Assembly: GCA_021818105.1 (NCBI GenBank)
Contig: JAKAFB010000002.1
Location: 57,813 to 121,812 of the forward strand
Length of the DNA: 64,000 bases
Direction: 5' to 3'
DNA from: Acidobacteriota bacterium
GTDB taxonomy: Bacteria > Acidobacteriota > Terriglobia > Terriglobales > Acidobacteriaceae
Each line of letters begins with the position of its first letter. The stretch's first letter is position 1. Below the pieces are notes generated by a model, which was given only the letters and a program-made list of their open reading frames with translations, did not search any database and had not been told where the DNA came from. Below are positions 16,770 through 26,104 of this stretch, in pieces. A program made the translations under genes and the position numbers.

Positions 16770-19109
16770 GTGCTTCTTCGGTATCGAGGCTGTGTGTTGT
16801 GTCTTTGGGCGGCCGGGCTCACTTTGTGGTGCGGTCACGCTCTGGGGCAGGATGCGCCAGCAGGAAAGCCGGCCGCAAGCAGTCCGCAGCACACCGCCCC
16901 GCTGCCGCACGGCGAAGGGGCGCGGCGGATGGGGCAGCGCCTGCGCGCCATATTTGCCGACTATGACTGGAGATCCGATCCCAACAAGCCCTTCCAGAGG
17001 ACTTCATATCTGGAATTGCTCTTGACAAGAAACCTGTCTCTCAACGATGAGATGACGGTACGCATGGAACTGGCCAACGAGGAGCTGCGCGCGGGCCGTA
17101 GCGAACGTGCCGTGGAAGCAATGGAGACGTTGGTCAAGCACATCCAGCCACACCTGAGCGAGATTCCGAAGCAGATGCAGGCAGAGATTCACCAACTGCT
17201 GGCACTAAGCTATCTGCGGCTGGGCGAACAGGAGAATTGCGTGGGAATGCACAACGCGCTCTCCTGTAATTTTCCCCTGCGTGGTGGAGGAATCCACACA
17301 AAAACGCGAGGGGCCGAGGGCGCCGTGCGCGAGTATGCGATTGCGCTGGAATTGAATCCGGCGAGCAACCTGTGCCGCTGGCTCCTGAACCTCGCATACA
17401 TGCAGCTAGGGCGTTATCCGCAGGATGTGCCGAAGAAGTGGCTCGCGCCGCCACGGCTGTTTGAGTCCGAGTATGACATCGGCTTCTTCCCAGATGTGGC
17501 TATGCTTGCCGGAGCGGATGTGTTTGAGCGGTCAGGCGGTGTGCTGATTGAGGACTTTGATGGTGATGGGCTTCTGGACATCATGCTGTCTTCATCGGGC
17601 CCGCTCGATCCCATGCACTTTTTGCACAACAATGGCGATGGAACCTTTACGGATCGCACCCGGGAGGCAGGGCTTGCGGATGAAGTCGGCGGTCTGAACA
17701 TGGTTTTGACCGATTACAACAACGACGGTCATCCAGATGTTCTGGTGTTGCGGGGCGGCTGGTGGGGCAAGTATGGCGAGTATCCCATGTCGCTCTTGAG
17801 GAATAACGGTGACGGTACGTTTGACGATGTGACCGAGGAGGCCGGCCTGCTTTTTACCGGGCCGGGACAGACAGCGGCATGGGCCGACTATGACGGCGAC
17901 GGCTGGTTGGATTTGTTCGTCGGGCACGAGTCGAGGCCGGGTGATGAGCATCCCTCACAACTGTTTCATAACAATCACGACGGAACTTTCACGGAGGTGA
18001 AGGCGCCGAGCGGATCCGGCACGGAGATGGAATCGAGTCTGGGATCGAATCTAGGATTTGTGAAAGGCGTGGCATGGGGTGATTACAACAACGATGGCTG
18101 GCCGGACCTGTATGTATCCACGATGTTTGGACCAAGTTATCTGTTCCGCAATGACGGCCCACGCGACCCACAGCATTCCAGAAATGGCGAGTGGAAATTT
18201 ACCGATGTGACAAAGCAGGCGGGGCTGGGCGGAAAGCGCTACACGTTTCCCACATGGTTCTTCGACTATGACAACGACGGCTGGCTGGACATTTTTGCGG
18301 GCGGGTACTCGACCACGTCGATGGAGGATGTTGGCTCCTTTGAACTGGGCAAGCCGCACCACGCTTCAGTGTCGCATCTGTACCGGAACAATCACGATGG
18401 GACGTTCACCGATGAACCACATGCTGCAGGGCTGGACCGGGCAATTACGGTGATGGGTGCGGGATTTGGGGATCTGGATGACGATGGCTGGCTGGACGTC
18501 TACCTCGGACTTGGCGATCCGTCGTTCGAGGCGCTCTTGCCTAACCGGATGTTTCGCAATGATGAGGGACGGTATTTCCAGGATGTGACAACTGCGGGCG
18601 GGTTCGGCAATCTGCAGAAGGGACACGCGATTGCATTTGCTGACCTGGAAGGCAATGGGAACGAGGATGTGTTTGAAGAGCTTGGCGGCGCCTATCCGGG
18701 AGATGGATTCCATGCGGCGCTCTACCGCAACCCTGGGCATGGGAACCACTGGATTACGCTGGCGCTGCAAGGGGTGAAGACAAACCGGGCAGCTTACGGC
18801 GCTCGCATCAAGGTGACGATACAAGATGGCGGCCGCGAGCGTTCGGTATACCGTGCCGTTGGCTCTGTGTCGAGCTTTGGTGGTAACCCGATGGAGCAAC
18901 ACATCGGATTAGGCAAGGCAAATGTTGTGCAATCCGTTGAAATCTGGTGGCCGGTGTCAGGCACGCGGCAGGTATTTCACAATGTTGCCGTGGACCGTAC
19001 GTATCACGTGCGCGAGGACCGGAATGCCCTGGAGCCGGTTGCCGTGAAGACGTTTGAAATTGGAAAGACGAAGGTTGCCATGCCCATGCACGAGCATGCG
19101 CATCATTAG
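16770..19109 (+). CDS. secreted TPR-VCBS-ASPIC/UnbV (CRTAC1-like) protein
   Basis: A 779-residue protein with a signal peptide (GCVLCLWAAGLTLWCGHALG). Residues about 60-215 form a TPR-like helical region. Then come at least seven FG-GAP/VCBS repeats with Ca2+-binding Asp loops (DFDGDGLLD, DYNNDGHPD, DYDGDGWLD, DYNNDGWPD, DYDNDGWLD, DLDDDGWLD, DLEGNGNED), a beta-propeller. The C-terminal about 100 residues match the ASPIC/UnbV domain (GARIKVT, SVSSFGGNPMEQHIGLG, VEIWWPVSG). Such proteins are abundant in Acidobacteria and Planctomycetes; role is unproven, possibly polysaccharide or protein binding at the cell surface. GTG start with GGAG only 2 bases ahead, so a slightly later GTG (16794) is possible. 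Coupled to pfkB by a 6-base gap. Confidence 0.88.
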   Translation: MLLRYRGCVLCLWAAGLTLWCGHALGQDAPAGKPAASSPQHTAPLPHGEGARRMGQRLRAIFADYDWRSDPNKPFQRTSYLELLLTRNLSLNDEMTVRMELANEELRAGRSERAVEAMETLVKHIQPHLSEIPKQMQAEIHQLLALSYLRLGEQENCVGMHNALSCNFPLRGGGIHTKTRGAEGAVREYAIALELNPASNLCRWLLNLAYMQLGRYPQDVPKKWLAPPRLFESEYDIGFFPDVAMLAGADVFERSGGVLIEDFDGDGLLDIMLSSSGPLDPMHFLHNNGDGTFTDRTREAGLADEVGGLNMVLTDYNNDGHPDVLVLRGGWWGKYGEYPMSLLRNNGDGTFDDVTEEAGLLFTGPGQTAAWADYDGDGWLDLFVGHESRPGDEHPSQLFHNNHDGTFTEVKAPSGSGTEMESSLGSNLGFVKGVAWGDYNNDGWPDLYVSTMFGPSYLFRNDGPRDPQHSRNGEWKFTDVTKQAGLGGKRYTFPTWFFDYDNDGWLDIFAGGYSTTSMEDVGSFELGKPHHASVSHLYRNNHDGTFTDEPHAAGLDRAITVMGAGFGDLDDDGWLDVYLGLGDPSFEALLPNRMFRNDEGRYFQDVTTAGGFGNLQKGHAIAFADLEGNGNEDVFEELGGAYPGDGFHAALYRNPGHGNHWITLALQGVKTNRAAYGARIKVTIQDGGRERSVYRAVGSVSSFGGNPMEQHIGLGKANVVQSVEIWWPVSGTRQVFHNVAVDRTYHVREDRNALEPVAVKTFEIGKTKVAMPMHEHAHH

Positions 19110-19272
19110 GGCAGATGGGTAGCAGTTACGTGTCGTAAGTGGGGTGATCTTCGCGTGAGCGCGCAGTGAATGTATAGACAATGATTCAGCTATCCCGGTA
19201 GTCTCATTCAAGCGCCTTTGCGATTTCGGGAGAGAGCTTTGTCCGGACCGAAGGCAGTTGGAGACGTTCTGG

Positions 19273-20499
19273 ATGGCAGGCCCACGCAAGTCTTCGAGTC
19301 GTTTGGCACCTCCCCCCGCGGCGGACCCGGGCCAGCCTATTGCCAAGCACCAGAGAGTCTTCGACCATTTGCTGGCCAGCATTCAGACCGGCCAGCTCAG
19401 GCCCGGCGATCGCCTGCCGAGCGAAGCGGAACTGGGACGTCTCTTTGGCGCGTCGCGCATCACGGTCGCCAAGGCAGTGCTCGACCTGCAGCGGATGGGG
19501 CTTGTGACGCGGCGGCCCGGTGCGGGAACTCATGTGCAGGGGCAGCAGCGGACGGCCGGTCGCACCTTTGGCCTATTGATTCCGGAGCTGGGATTGACGG
19601 AGATATTTGAACCCATCTGCCACGGCATGATGCGTTCGCCGTTTGCGCGACCGGATGCTCTGCTGTGGTGCAACGCCTCTTCGTCCATGGGTGAAGCTGC
19701 CAGGGAAGCGGAGCAAATGGTGCAATCCTTCATAGCGCAGAAGGTGGCGGGCGTATTCTTTGCGCCGCTGGAATTGGTGGATGACAAGGACGCCGTGAAT
19801 CGCCGCATCGCGCGGATGCTGCAGCGGGCGCAGATTCCCATCGTTCTGCTGGACCGCTGCTATATGCAGTTTCCGGAGCGCTCGGGGCACGACCTTGTGG
19901 GTATCGATAATCGCCGGGCAGGCTATATGGCCGCGGACCACCTGTTGGGGCATGGCGCGCGGCGACTTGTCTTTTGGGGTGAAGAGAATTCAGCCAACAC
20001 GGTGGAGGCGCGCATTACGGGCTTCTTCGAGGCGCTCCGTGAGCATGCGGTACTGCCTGACTGGAAGGCTGTGTGGCGGGGAAGTCCACAGGACGAATCC
20101 TTTGTACGTTCCATGGTGGACGCCGTGCGACCTGAGGGTATTGTGTGCGCAAATGATTTGACCGCTGCGCGGCTCATGCAGGTGTTGCCGGGCATGGGAT
20201 TGCGGATACCGGAAGACGTGCGGATTGTGGGGATGGATGATGTGAAGTACGCCAGCCTGCTGCCGGTGCCACTGACGACAATCCACCAGGACTGTGCGGG
20301 CATTGGGATGGTGGCCATGGCTACCATGCTGGAGCGGTTGGAGCATCCTGAGTTGCCCGTGCGCGACGTGCTGGTGCCTACCAGGCTGGTGGTGCGGCGC
20401 TCCTGCGGGGCGCATCTGTTGAAGACGGGTGCCAAGGGGGACATGCGTGACGCCGCGGAGGACTCTAGTTTGCATTCCGTAGAATCGAGTACATCGTGA
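19273..20499 (+). CDS. GntR-type DNA-binding regulator with LacI-type sugar-binding domain
   Basis: A 408-residue transcription factor of AraR architecture. The N-terminal winged helix is GntR-like (about 25-95: IQTGQLRPGDRLPSEAELG, then LFGASRITVAKAV and GAGTHVQG). The C-terminal about 300 residues are a periplasmic-binding-protein fold of the LacI type (FGLLIPELGL, AGVFFAPLE, VGIDNRRAGYMAADHLL, GIVCANDLTAARLM, VRIVGMDDV). It should bind a sugar or sugar derivative and control a nearby catabolic set. ATG at 19273 has GGAG nine bases ahead. Its stop overlaps the GTG of pncB by 4 bases, so the two genes are translationally coupled, although NAD salvage is not an obvious target of a sugar regulator. 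Confidence 0.9.
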   Translation: MAGPRKSSSRLAPPPAADPGQPIAKHQRVFDHLLASIQTGQLRPGDRLPSEAELGRLFGASRITVAKAVLDLQRMGLVTRRPGAGTHVQGQQRTAGRTFGLLIPELGLTEIFEPICHGMMRSPFARPDALLWCNASSSMGEAAREAEQMVQSFIAQKVAGVFFAPLELVDDKDAVNRRIARMLQRAQIPIVLLDRCYMQFPERSGHDLVGIDNRRAGYMAADHLLGHGARRLVFWGEENSANTVEARITGFFEALREHAVLPDWKAVWRGSPQDESFVRSMVDAVRPEGIVCANDLTAARLMQVLPGMGLRIPEDVRIVGMDDVKYASLLPVPLTTIHQDCAGIGMVAMATMLERLEHPELPVRDVLVPTRLVVRRSCGAHLLKTGAKGDMRDAAEDSSLHSVESSTS

Positions 20500-21881
20500 T
20501 CATCAATCTGGCCAGGCGCGCTCATGACCACAATTGGGAACTGGACCCGATTACACGTTCCCTGCTGGATACCGACTTTTACAAGCTGTTGATGCTGCAG
20601 TTTATTTGGAAGCACTTTCCCAAGACGCGTGCGACGTTTTCACTTGTCAACCGCACTTCGGCAGTGCGGCTGGCGGAGATTGTGCGCGTGGACGAACTGC
20701 GCGAACAACTGGAGGCGACACGCAGGTTGCGCATCCACAAGTCAGAACTCATCTGGCTGGCGGGGAACACGTTCTACGGGAGGCGGGGTATTTTTGAGCC
20801 GGCGTTTCTTGAGTGGATGGAGCGAGACTTCCGGCTGTCGGATTTTGAACTGTCTGTGGAAGATGGGCAGTTTGTGCTTCGTTTTGATGGGCTGTGGACC
20901 GAGACGACGATGTGGGAGATTTATGCGCTTTCGGCCATTGATGAGTTGAAGACGCGCGCCAGCCTGAAGCGACTGACGGAGTTTGAACTGGACATCCTGT
21001 ATGCGCGGGCCAAGACGCGCCTGTGGGAGAAGATGGAACGCATGCGAGGCGTGCCTGGGTTGAGCGTGAGCGACTTCGGCACGCGGCGCAGACACAGTTT
21101 CCTGTGGCAGGAATACGTGGTGAAAGCCATGAGCGACGTGCTGGGGCCGAGCTTTACGGGTAGCTCGAATACCTATCTCGCATATAAGCATGACCTTGAG
21201 GCCATTGGGACGAACGCGCACGAGTTGCCGATGGCTCTGGCCGCGCTGGCGAACACGGACGATGAGGTGCGATCGGCGCAGTACCGGTTGCTGGACCTGT
21301 GGCAGCAGACGTATCAGAGCGAAATGCTCATCATGCTGCCGGACACGTATGGAACCACGCAGTTCCTTCGTAATGCTCCGGAATGGGTGGCGAACTGGAC
21401 AGGGCAGCGCGTTGACAGCAAGGACCCCTACGTAGCCGGTGACGAATACATTGCATGGCTGAGGGAGCGCGGCCGCGATCCGCGCCAGAAGCGGCTGATT
21501 GCCTCGGATGCGCTGGATGTGGACATCATCCTGGGACTGCACGCGTACTTTGCGGGAAAAATTCGTGAAGGATACAAGCCCGGCGACTTTCGGCGGGCGA
21601 GTGATTTTCTGGATGAGCGCAAGTGGGTTCCCGAACGGCGGATCCGCTTCAGCGCAGGATGGGGCACCTACCTGACGAATGACTTCCGCAACTGCAATCC
21701 GCGTGGGGATGACAGCTTTAACCCTGTGAGCCTGGTGTGCAAGATGAGCGAGGTGGACGGGCGACCTGCTGTGAAGCTCTCAGACAACTACCGCAAGGCG
21801 ATGGGCCCGCCGGATGAGGTGGAGCGTTATCGGCGCATCTTTGGCGTGGAGGGCGTGGCGGATGTGCCGGTAACGGTGTGA
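20496..21881 (+). CDS. pncB: nicotinate phosphoribosyltransferase
   Basis: A 461-residue NAPRTase, which makes nicotinate mononucleotide from nicotinate and PRPP with ATP in the Preiss-Handler NAD salvage route. Seen motifs are LLDTDFYKLLMLQ near the N-terminus, the conserved SDFGTRRRHSF segment with the His region that is phosphorylated in the family, NTYLAYKHDLEAIGTNAHE, the PRPP-site SDALDVDII and FSAGWGTYLTND. Start GTG overlaps the stop of the upstream regulator (GTGA), giving coupling. Length is typical. It ends 16 bases from the convergent cytochrome gene. Confidence 0.95.
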   Translation: MIINLARRAHDHNWELDPITRSLLDTDFYKLLMLQFIWKHFPKTRATFSLVNRTSAVRLAEIVRVDELREQLEATRRLRIHKSELIWLAGNTFYGRRGIFEPAFLEWMERDFRLSDFELSVEDGQFVLRFDGLWTETTMWEIYALSAIDELKTRASLKRLTEFELDILYARAKTRLWEKMERMRGVPGLSVSDFGTRRRHSFLWQEYVVKAMSDVLGPSFTGSSNTYLAYKHDLEAIGTNAHELPMALAALANTDDEVRSAQYRLLDLWQQTYQSEMLIMLPDTYGTTQFLRNAPEWVANWTGQRVDSKDPYVAGDEYIAWLRERGRDPRQKRLIASDALDVDIILGLHAYFAGKIREGYKPGDFRRASDFLDERKWVPERRIRFSAGWGTYLTNDFRNCNPRGDDSFNPVSLVCKMSEVDGRPAVKLSDNYRKAMGPPDEVERYRRIFGVEGVADVPVTV

Positions 21882-21897
21882 CCGCGATGGTGGGCGT

Positions 21898-22293
21898 TCA
21901 TCGCTGGGCTGCTGTGGTTTGCGGCTCCGTGCCGGGAGGCGGCGCTGGCTTGTGCTTGGCGCGAAGGTAGGCAATGAGTTGCGCGAGTTCGTCATCCGTA
22001 ACGGAATCAGAGAACGGGGGCATCTTCTTGCCGCCGTTGAGAATCTGGTCACTCATGTGGGAGGGAGTCCAGGTTTTGTCCTTGCGGATGCTGGTAAGCG
22101 TGGGCCCTTTTTTGCCACCGACGCCGGCAACGCCGTGGCAATGCGCACAGCCCTTGTCGCGAAAAAGGAGGGCGCCGGCCTTCTCTTCCTTTTTCTTTTT
22201 GGAGCCGCCGAAGAGGGCGTGCGCAGGGGCGGGCATCAGGCAGACCACCAGGAGTGCCGCAATGCAGGGGAAGATGCGGTAGTTTTGGACCAT
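21898..22293 (-). CDS. small periplasmic monoheme cytochrome c
   Basis: A 131-residue class I cytochrome c. After a signal peptide (IFPCIAALLVVCLMPAPAHA) comes a Lys-rich stretch (GGSKKKKEEK), then the heme motif CAHCH, and the distal Met ligand probably in KKMPPFSDSVTDDEL. The helix LAQLIAYLRAKH closes the fold. It would carry electrons in the periplasm; partner unknown. Start ATG at 22293 is the first that gives a clean signal peptide; ribosome site is weak. The C-terminal tail is Pro/Thr rich. Confidence 0.88.
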   Translation of the reverse strand: MVQNYRIFPCIAALLVVCLMPAPAHALFGGSKKKKEEKAGALLFRDKGCAHCHGVAGVGGKKGPTLTSIRKDKTWTPSHMSDQILNGGKKMPPFSDSVTDDELAQLIAYLRAKHKPAPPPGTEPQTTAAQR

Positions 22294-22405
22294 CACGGAA
22301 GATATTTTCGCATTCCGAATTGAAGAAAAACTCCACCTTGCGATGGATTGCAACGGAAGCAGCAAACATGCTTGGAGCCTGAGCGGGAGCGTAGGCTTAC
22401 AGGAA

Positions 22406-23398
22406 ATGGGACGCGAAGCAACCTTCTATGCCAGCCAGCTTAGGCTGGAGCTTGGCTTGCGCAACCGGCGCTACGCGCGAGGGCATCCGCACGCGGAGAG
22501 CTACGGGAGTTTTCCGGTTGTGGTCTATGAGCCGGAAGGGACACGTCACGGGAACTTTTTTGACGCGGCGTATGCAGCCATCGCAGCCAGGCCGGAGTGG
22601 ATGCGGCGCTTTGATAAAGTGCATGCGCAAAGCCGTTCACTGCCGAAAGCCGCGAGAAAGTGGCGGGAGCTGGATTCCTCGATGAGCTCCGATGCGCTGC
22701 TGATGAATGTATTCTGCACTCCGGGTGTGGCGGAGTCGGAGGCGGTGCGACGCATGCTGGGAGTGGAAGGCGATGAGTTGCCAGAGTTTGGCTGGAAGGC
22801 GCGCGTGCCACTGGCCAGCGAGCGCTTTGACCGCACAGAAGTGGATATGCGCTGGGGAGGGCTGCTGGTTGAGGCGAAGCTGACCGAAGCAGACTTTCAG
22901 ACGCGGGCGGCAGATGCTGTTGAGGCGTATCGGGACTTCGGCACGGTGTTTGATTGCGAGAGGCTGCAACGCGTGGAACTGCGGATGACGCGTAAACGCT
23001 CCGCGACGGAATTTGCAGAGGAGTTCACGCAGGAGTGGGAAGGCAGCGGTGACGACGAGACAGCGCGGGCGTTCCAGGCGGAGATTGCGGAGCGGGCGCG
23101 CCAGGGTGAGCCGGTGGTTCAGGGGTATGCGCAGTATCAGCTGATTCGCAACGTGCTGGCGGCGCATGCGCAGCAGTGCAGCTTTTGCGTGCTGCTTGAT
23201 GAACGGCGACTGGATTTGCGTGAGGCATGGTTCCGTGTAATGGCAGCAGTTCGGCACGCGGAGCTGCGTGTGCGACTGAAAGTGCTTACGTGGCAGGAAC
23301 TGGCCGCAGCTCTGCCGGTTGCGCTGCAGGAGTTTCTGGATGTGAAGTACGGAATTGTGGGACCGGGGCGAGCGGCTTCCGAAGTGGCTGAGCCATAG
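22406..23398 (+). CDS. probable PD-(D/E)XK nuclease-like protein, function unknown
   Basis: A 330-residue soluble protein I cannot assign with certainty. A segment TEVDMRWGGLLVEAKLTE (about residues 144-161) fits the PD-(D/E)XK active site: Asp147, then a short hairpin, then Glu156-x-Lys158. It is followed by a helix and, later, GYAQYQLIRNVLAA and CSFCVLLDERRLDLREAW, compatible with the core strands of such nucleases. It recalls the stand-alone putative restriction endonucleases annotated in some genomes (PGN_0703-like). No methyltransferase partner is adjacent. The start is unsure: ATG 22406 is used, but ATG 22343 is in frame and neither has a good ribosome site. Confidence 0.6.
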   Translation: MGREATFYASQLRLELGLRNRRYARGHPHAESYGSFPVVVYEPEGTRHGNFFDAAYAAIAARPEWMRRFDKVHAQSRSLPKAARKWRELDSSMSSDALLMNVFCTPGVAESEAVRRMLGVEGDELPEFGWKARVPLASERFDRTEVDMRWGGLLVEAKLTEADFQTRAADAVEAYRDFGTVFDCERLQRVELRMTRKRSATEFAEEFTQEWEGSGDDETARAFQAEIAERARQGEPVVQGYAQYQLIRNVLAAHAQQCSFCVLLDERRLDLREAWFRVMAAVRHAELRVRLKVLTWQELAAALPVALQEFLDVKYGIVGPGRAASEVAEP

Positions 23399-23752
23399 GT
23401 GTGCGGATCATGGAACTGCAAAATTTTCGGCAAGCCTCCTGTGGAAAACTGCAAATAAAAAAGGGGGGGGTAGGGGGGAGGGGGTACCATGTTCATCCTC
23501 CCTGCTCCCGGCCACCGCCCGTGGTTGGTTGTCAGCGATCGGTTGTCAGACGCGGCATGGACGACTTGCGCTGTTCTGACTTAATTCCAATTGTGCGACG
23601 AGGGGAGATAATTTTCGGCAAATTGCGGGGAGAATATTTCGTGCCGAGGTGAGTTGCGACCCGCATCGTTGATTGCGAAGAGCAACTTCGATGGGCGGGC
23701 CGCAAATCTCTCCTGGATTGAAGAGAACCGCGATTGGGGCAGGAGCGCCGGG
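23399..23752. other. intergenic region with long G tracts
   Basis: 354 bases between two convergent genes, with no supported gene. It holds the G-run cluster listed separately. AATTTTCGGCAA occurs twice (near 23421 and 23610). The part 23580-23660 is AT-rich. No hairpin with T-run was found that clearly serves as terminator for either neighbour. Confidence 0.5.
23463..23484 (+). repeat. G-quadruplex-type G tract (G8-TA-G6-A-G5)
   Basis: Runs of 8, 6 and 5 G separated by TA and A, preceded by a run of seven A (including two bases of the previous line). The eight-G run can supply two G3 tracts, so four tracts are available for a parallel G-quadruplex with very short loops on the plus strand. 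It lies 65 bases after the stop of the nuclease-like gene. Confidence 0.8.
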
Positions 23753-26104
23753 TTAACGGCCGGCGCCCGGGATGTAGCGATACTCGATTTTGTTTGAGCG
23801 CTTGACGGGGTCGCCGGTGAGGTCGTGGGTGTGCCACGTGACGCTCTCTGCCGCCACCTCAGAATGTTTGCGGAGGAACATGAGGGCGTATTCGCCGGCT
23901 GTGGGGTCATCCTTCTGGTCGGCGAATTTTGCGGATTCAATGGATGCCTTCTGCTTCTCTCCGAGGCGGCGATAGATAATGGCGAGAGAGTAGTGAGCGG
24001 CGAGGTCATCTGGATCGATGGCCTGCAATGCCTCATAGGCAGTGCGAGCGCTTGCGTAGTCATGCTCCTGGAAGTAGCTGAAGCCGAGCTCGCGGAGGCC
24101 ATCCTTGGAGCGAGGATATTTGGCCAGCATAGCCTGGAAGTCGGCAACAGCTTCGCGGACCTGGCCGGCGTTGCGTTCTACGATGGCGCGGTAATAGAGC
24201 GCACGGGGGTCACCGGGCAGAAGCGCGAGAGCCTTTGCAATGTTGGGCTTGGCGTCGTTGAACCGCTCCCATTGGATTTCGACAATAGCCATGTTGGTAT
24301 AAGCGTCGGCGTAATCGGGGCGCAGCGCGGCGACGCGCTCAAAGGCATGCACTGCGGCGGGGTATTGCAAGGCATCGAGCAGGGTGATGCCGTAGTTGTT
24401 CCAGCGCATCCATTCGGGATTTTCGCTGGGATCCGGGGGCACCGGCGCATTGGCGCCAATCTTGAAGGTCTTGGTTTCTGAAGCCATATCGACAACTGGC
24501 TCCTGGTAATGTTTGGCATCCATCGCGAAGTCAAGGAAGTGCTGGTTGAAGCGGCGGTACTTGACGGTGGCGGTTAAGGAGATGGATCCGCTGATGGCCT
24601 TGGGGAGACGGAACCGGTAACGGACAAGCTGCGAGCGGCCGGACTGAATGGTGTTGTTGTAGGCCAGCACACGGTTGTGCCAGATCTGGTGAATGTCGTT
24701 CAATCCACCCTTGTTGTTGATGAGGCGATTGGTGAAGGAGTGGGCCGAGGGGTCGAGGTTGCCGTCGGGCTGGATGAAGCCGCTCTCGGTGAGCACCTTT
24801 CCGGTTGCGTCCTTGACGGTGAAGTCCACCCAGGCTTCATAGAAGTCGCGCTGCTCTGGCACGAAGGAGTGGCCGATGCCCTTGTTCTGAATGACGACGT
24901 CTGCGACGAGGGTTTCACCGGGTGCGAGAGAGAAACTGGTGAGACCGAGCGGAGCGACGAGGACTTCATCCTTGGAAGTGGCTGCGGCGCTTTCCTTTTC
25001 AAGCCCGAAGATATCGACGTTGAAAACGCCCTTGCCGTCGAAGCCATTTTTGAGGAAATCGACGAGAGCCTTGGTCTGCTCGTCGTAGTGGTAGTAGGCG
25101 GGCAGGAGCGTGTTTCCGCCGAGCCAGCGATGGCTGAAGATTTTGCCGTCCTTTGCGCTGGGTTCGGAGAGGTCTGATGGAACGGCTTCTGAGCGCATGT
25201 GGCAGGTCTGGCAGTTGGAGACGACGTCCTTGCGATAGAAGGGCAGGGGATTCTGCTTGCTGAAGCTGGCGCCCTGCCATTCGTCATAGACGGTGAAGGC
25301 GCGGAGCCACTTGTATTCGTCGAGCGAGCGGGGGATTGCAGCTTTGTGGCAGGCGGCGCAGAACTCGGGTGTCTTATAGAGCGGCCGCATCACGGCCTTG
25401 GAGTGGCGGTCGAGGTGGGCAAGGATTTCAGCATCCGAGACGGGGCGCGTGACGGGGTTACCATTCTCGTCAACAAGCACAGCAGGGATGCCCATGACAT
25501 AGCTGCCGGTGCCGGTCGTATCTGTGGAGACGATAGAGTGGCACGTGGAGCAGGTGATGCCTTCGTCCTCGAAGGGCCGTTTTTTGGGCATGCCCTGGGA
25601 GAGATCGCCGGAGAGTAGCGCCACCGGGTTGTGGCAGCCCTCGCAATGGCGGGAATATTGCACGCCTTTCTCGTCAATGAGCATGTTGACGTTTTTCAGA
25701 TACCAAGGGGCGCGAAAGCTGTTGGAATGCACGGACTGCCGCCACTGGTGATAGGCGGCCTGGTGGCAATGGCCACAGTATTGGGCGGTATAGAAGCTTC
25801 TGGGGGAGAGAAACTGACCGTTGTGCGAGGTGGCATTGGAGGGCAGGAAGGGGGTGTCCTTGCCGAAGGCGTAGTTGTAGCGCGAGGCGACGGAGTCATG
25901 AAACTGCGTGGTAGGTCCCGTAATGGGGATGTGGGTCGCGTAATCGGCGGGCGGGAGGTTGCTTGTGGAGTATGTAGTCGAAGGGGTTGTGGACTTTGCG
26001 GTGGCAGCGGGGTCAGAGGCTGCGCGGACCACCCAGGCGACTGGAAGTGACAAAGCAACGAGAGAGACGGACAGCAACCAGCGGCGCAGCAGAGTCTTGA
26101 ACAT
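23753..26104 (-). CDS. pentaheme cytochrome c with C-terminal TPR domain
   Basis: A 783-residue secreted protein. A signal peptide (LLSVSLVALSLPVAWVVRAA) is followed by five heme-binding motifs in the first 330 residues: CGHCH, CEGCH, CSTCH, CAACH and CQTCH. A beta-sandwich-like region follows (LTSFSLAPGETLVADVVIQNKGIGHSF has the look of an Ig-like fold), and the last 230 residues are TPR helices (ALQYPAAVHAFERVAALRPDYADAYTNMAI and following, cited in part as ALRPDYADAYTNMAIVEI). It probably transfers electrons in the periplasm and docks a partner through the TPRs. Start ATG at 26104 gives the signal peptide at once. It is divergent from nuoA. Confidence 0.88.
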   Translation of the reverse strand: MFKTLLRRWLLSVSLVALSLPVAWVVRAASDPAATAKSTTPSTTYSTSNLPPADYATHIPITGPTTQFHDSVASRYNYAFGKDTPFLPSNATSHNGQFLSPRSFYTAQYCGHCHQAAYHQWRQSVHSNSFRAPWYLKNVNMLIDEKGVQYSRHCEGCHNPVALLSGDLSQGMPKKRPFEDEGITCSTCHSIVSTDTTGTGSYVMGIPAVLVDENGNPVTRPVSDAEILAHLDRHSKAVMRPLYKTPEFCAACHKAAIPRSLDEYKWLRAFTVYDEWQGASFSKQNPLPFYRKDVVSNCQTCHMRSEAVPSDLSEPSAKDGKIFSHRWLGGNTLLPAYYHYDEQTKALVDFLKNGFDGKGVFNVDIFGLEKESAAATSKDEVLVAPLGLTSFSLAPGETLVADVVIQNKGIGHSFVPEQRDFYEAWVDFTVKDATGKVLTESGFIQPDGNLDPSAHSFTNRLINNKGGLNDIHQIWHNRVLAYNNTIQSGRSQLVRYRFRLPKAISGSISLTATVKYRRFNQHFLDFAMDAKHYQEPVVDMASETKTFKIGANAPVPPDPSENPEWMRWNNYGITLLDALQYPAAVHAFERVAALRPDYADAYTNMAIVEIQWERFNDAKPNIAKALALLPGDPRALYYRAIVERNAGQVREAVADFQAMLAKYPRSKDGLRELGFSYFQEHDYASARTAYEALQAIDPDDLAAHYSLAIIYRRLGEKQKASIESAKFADQKDDPTAGEYALMFLRKHSEVAAESVTWHTHDLTGDPVKRSNKIEYRYIPGAGR

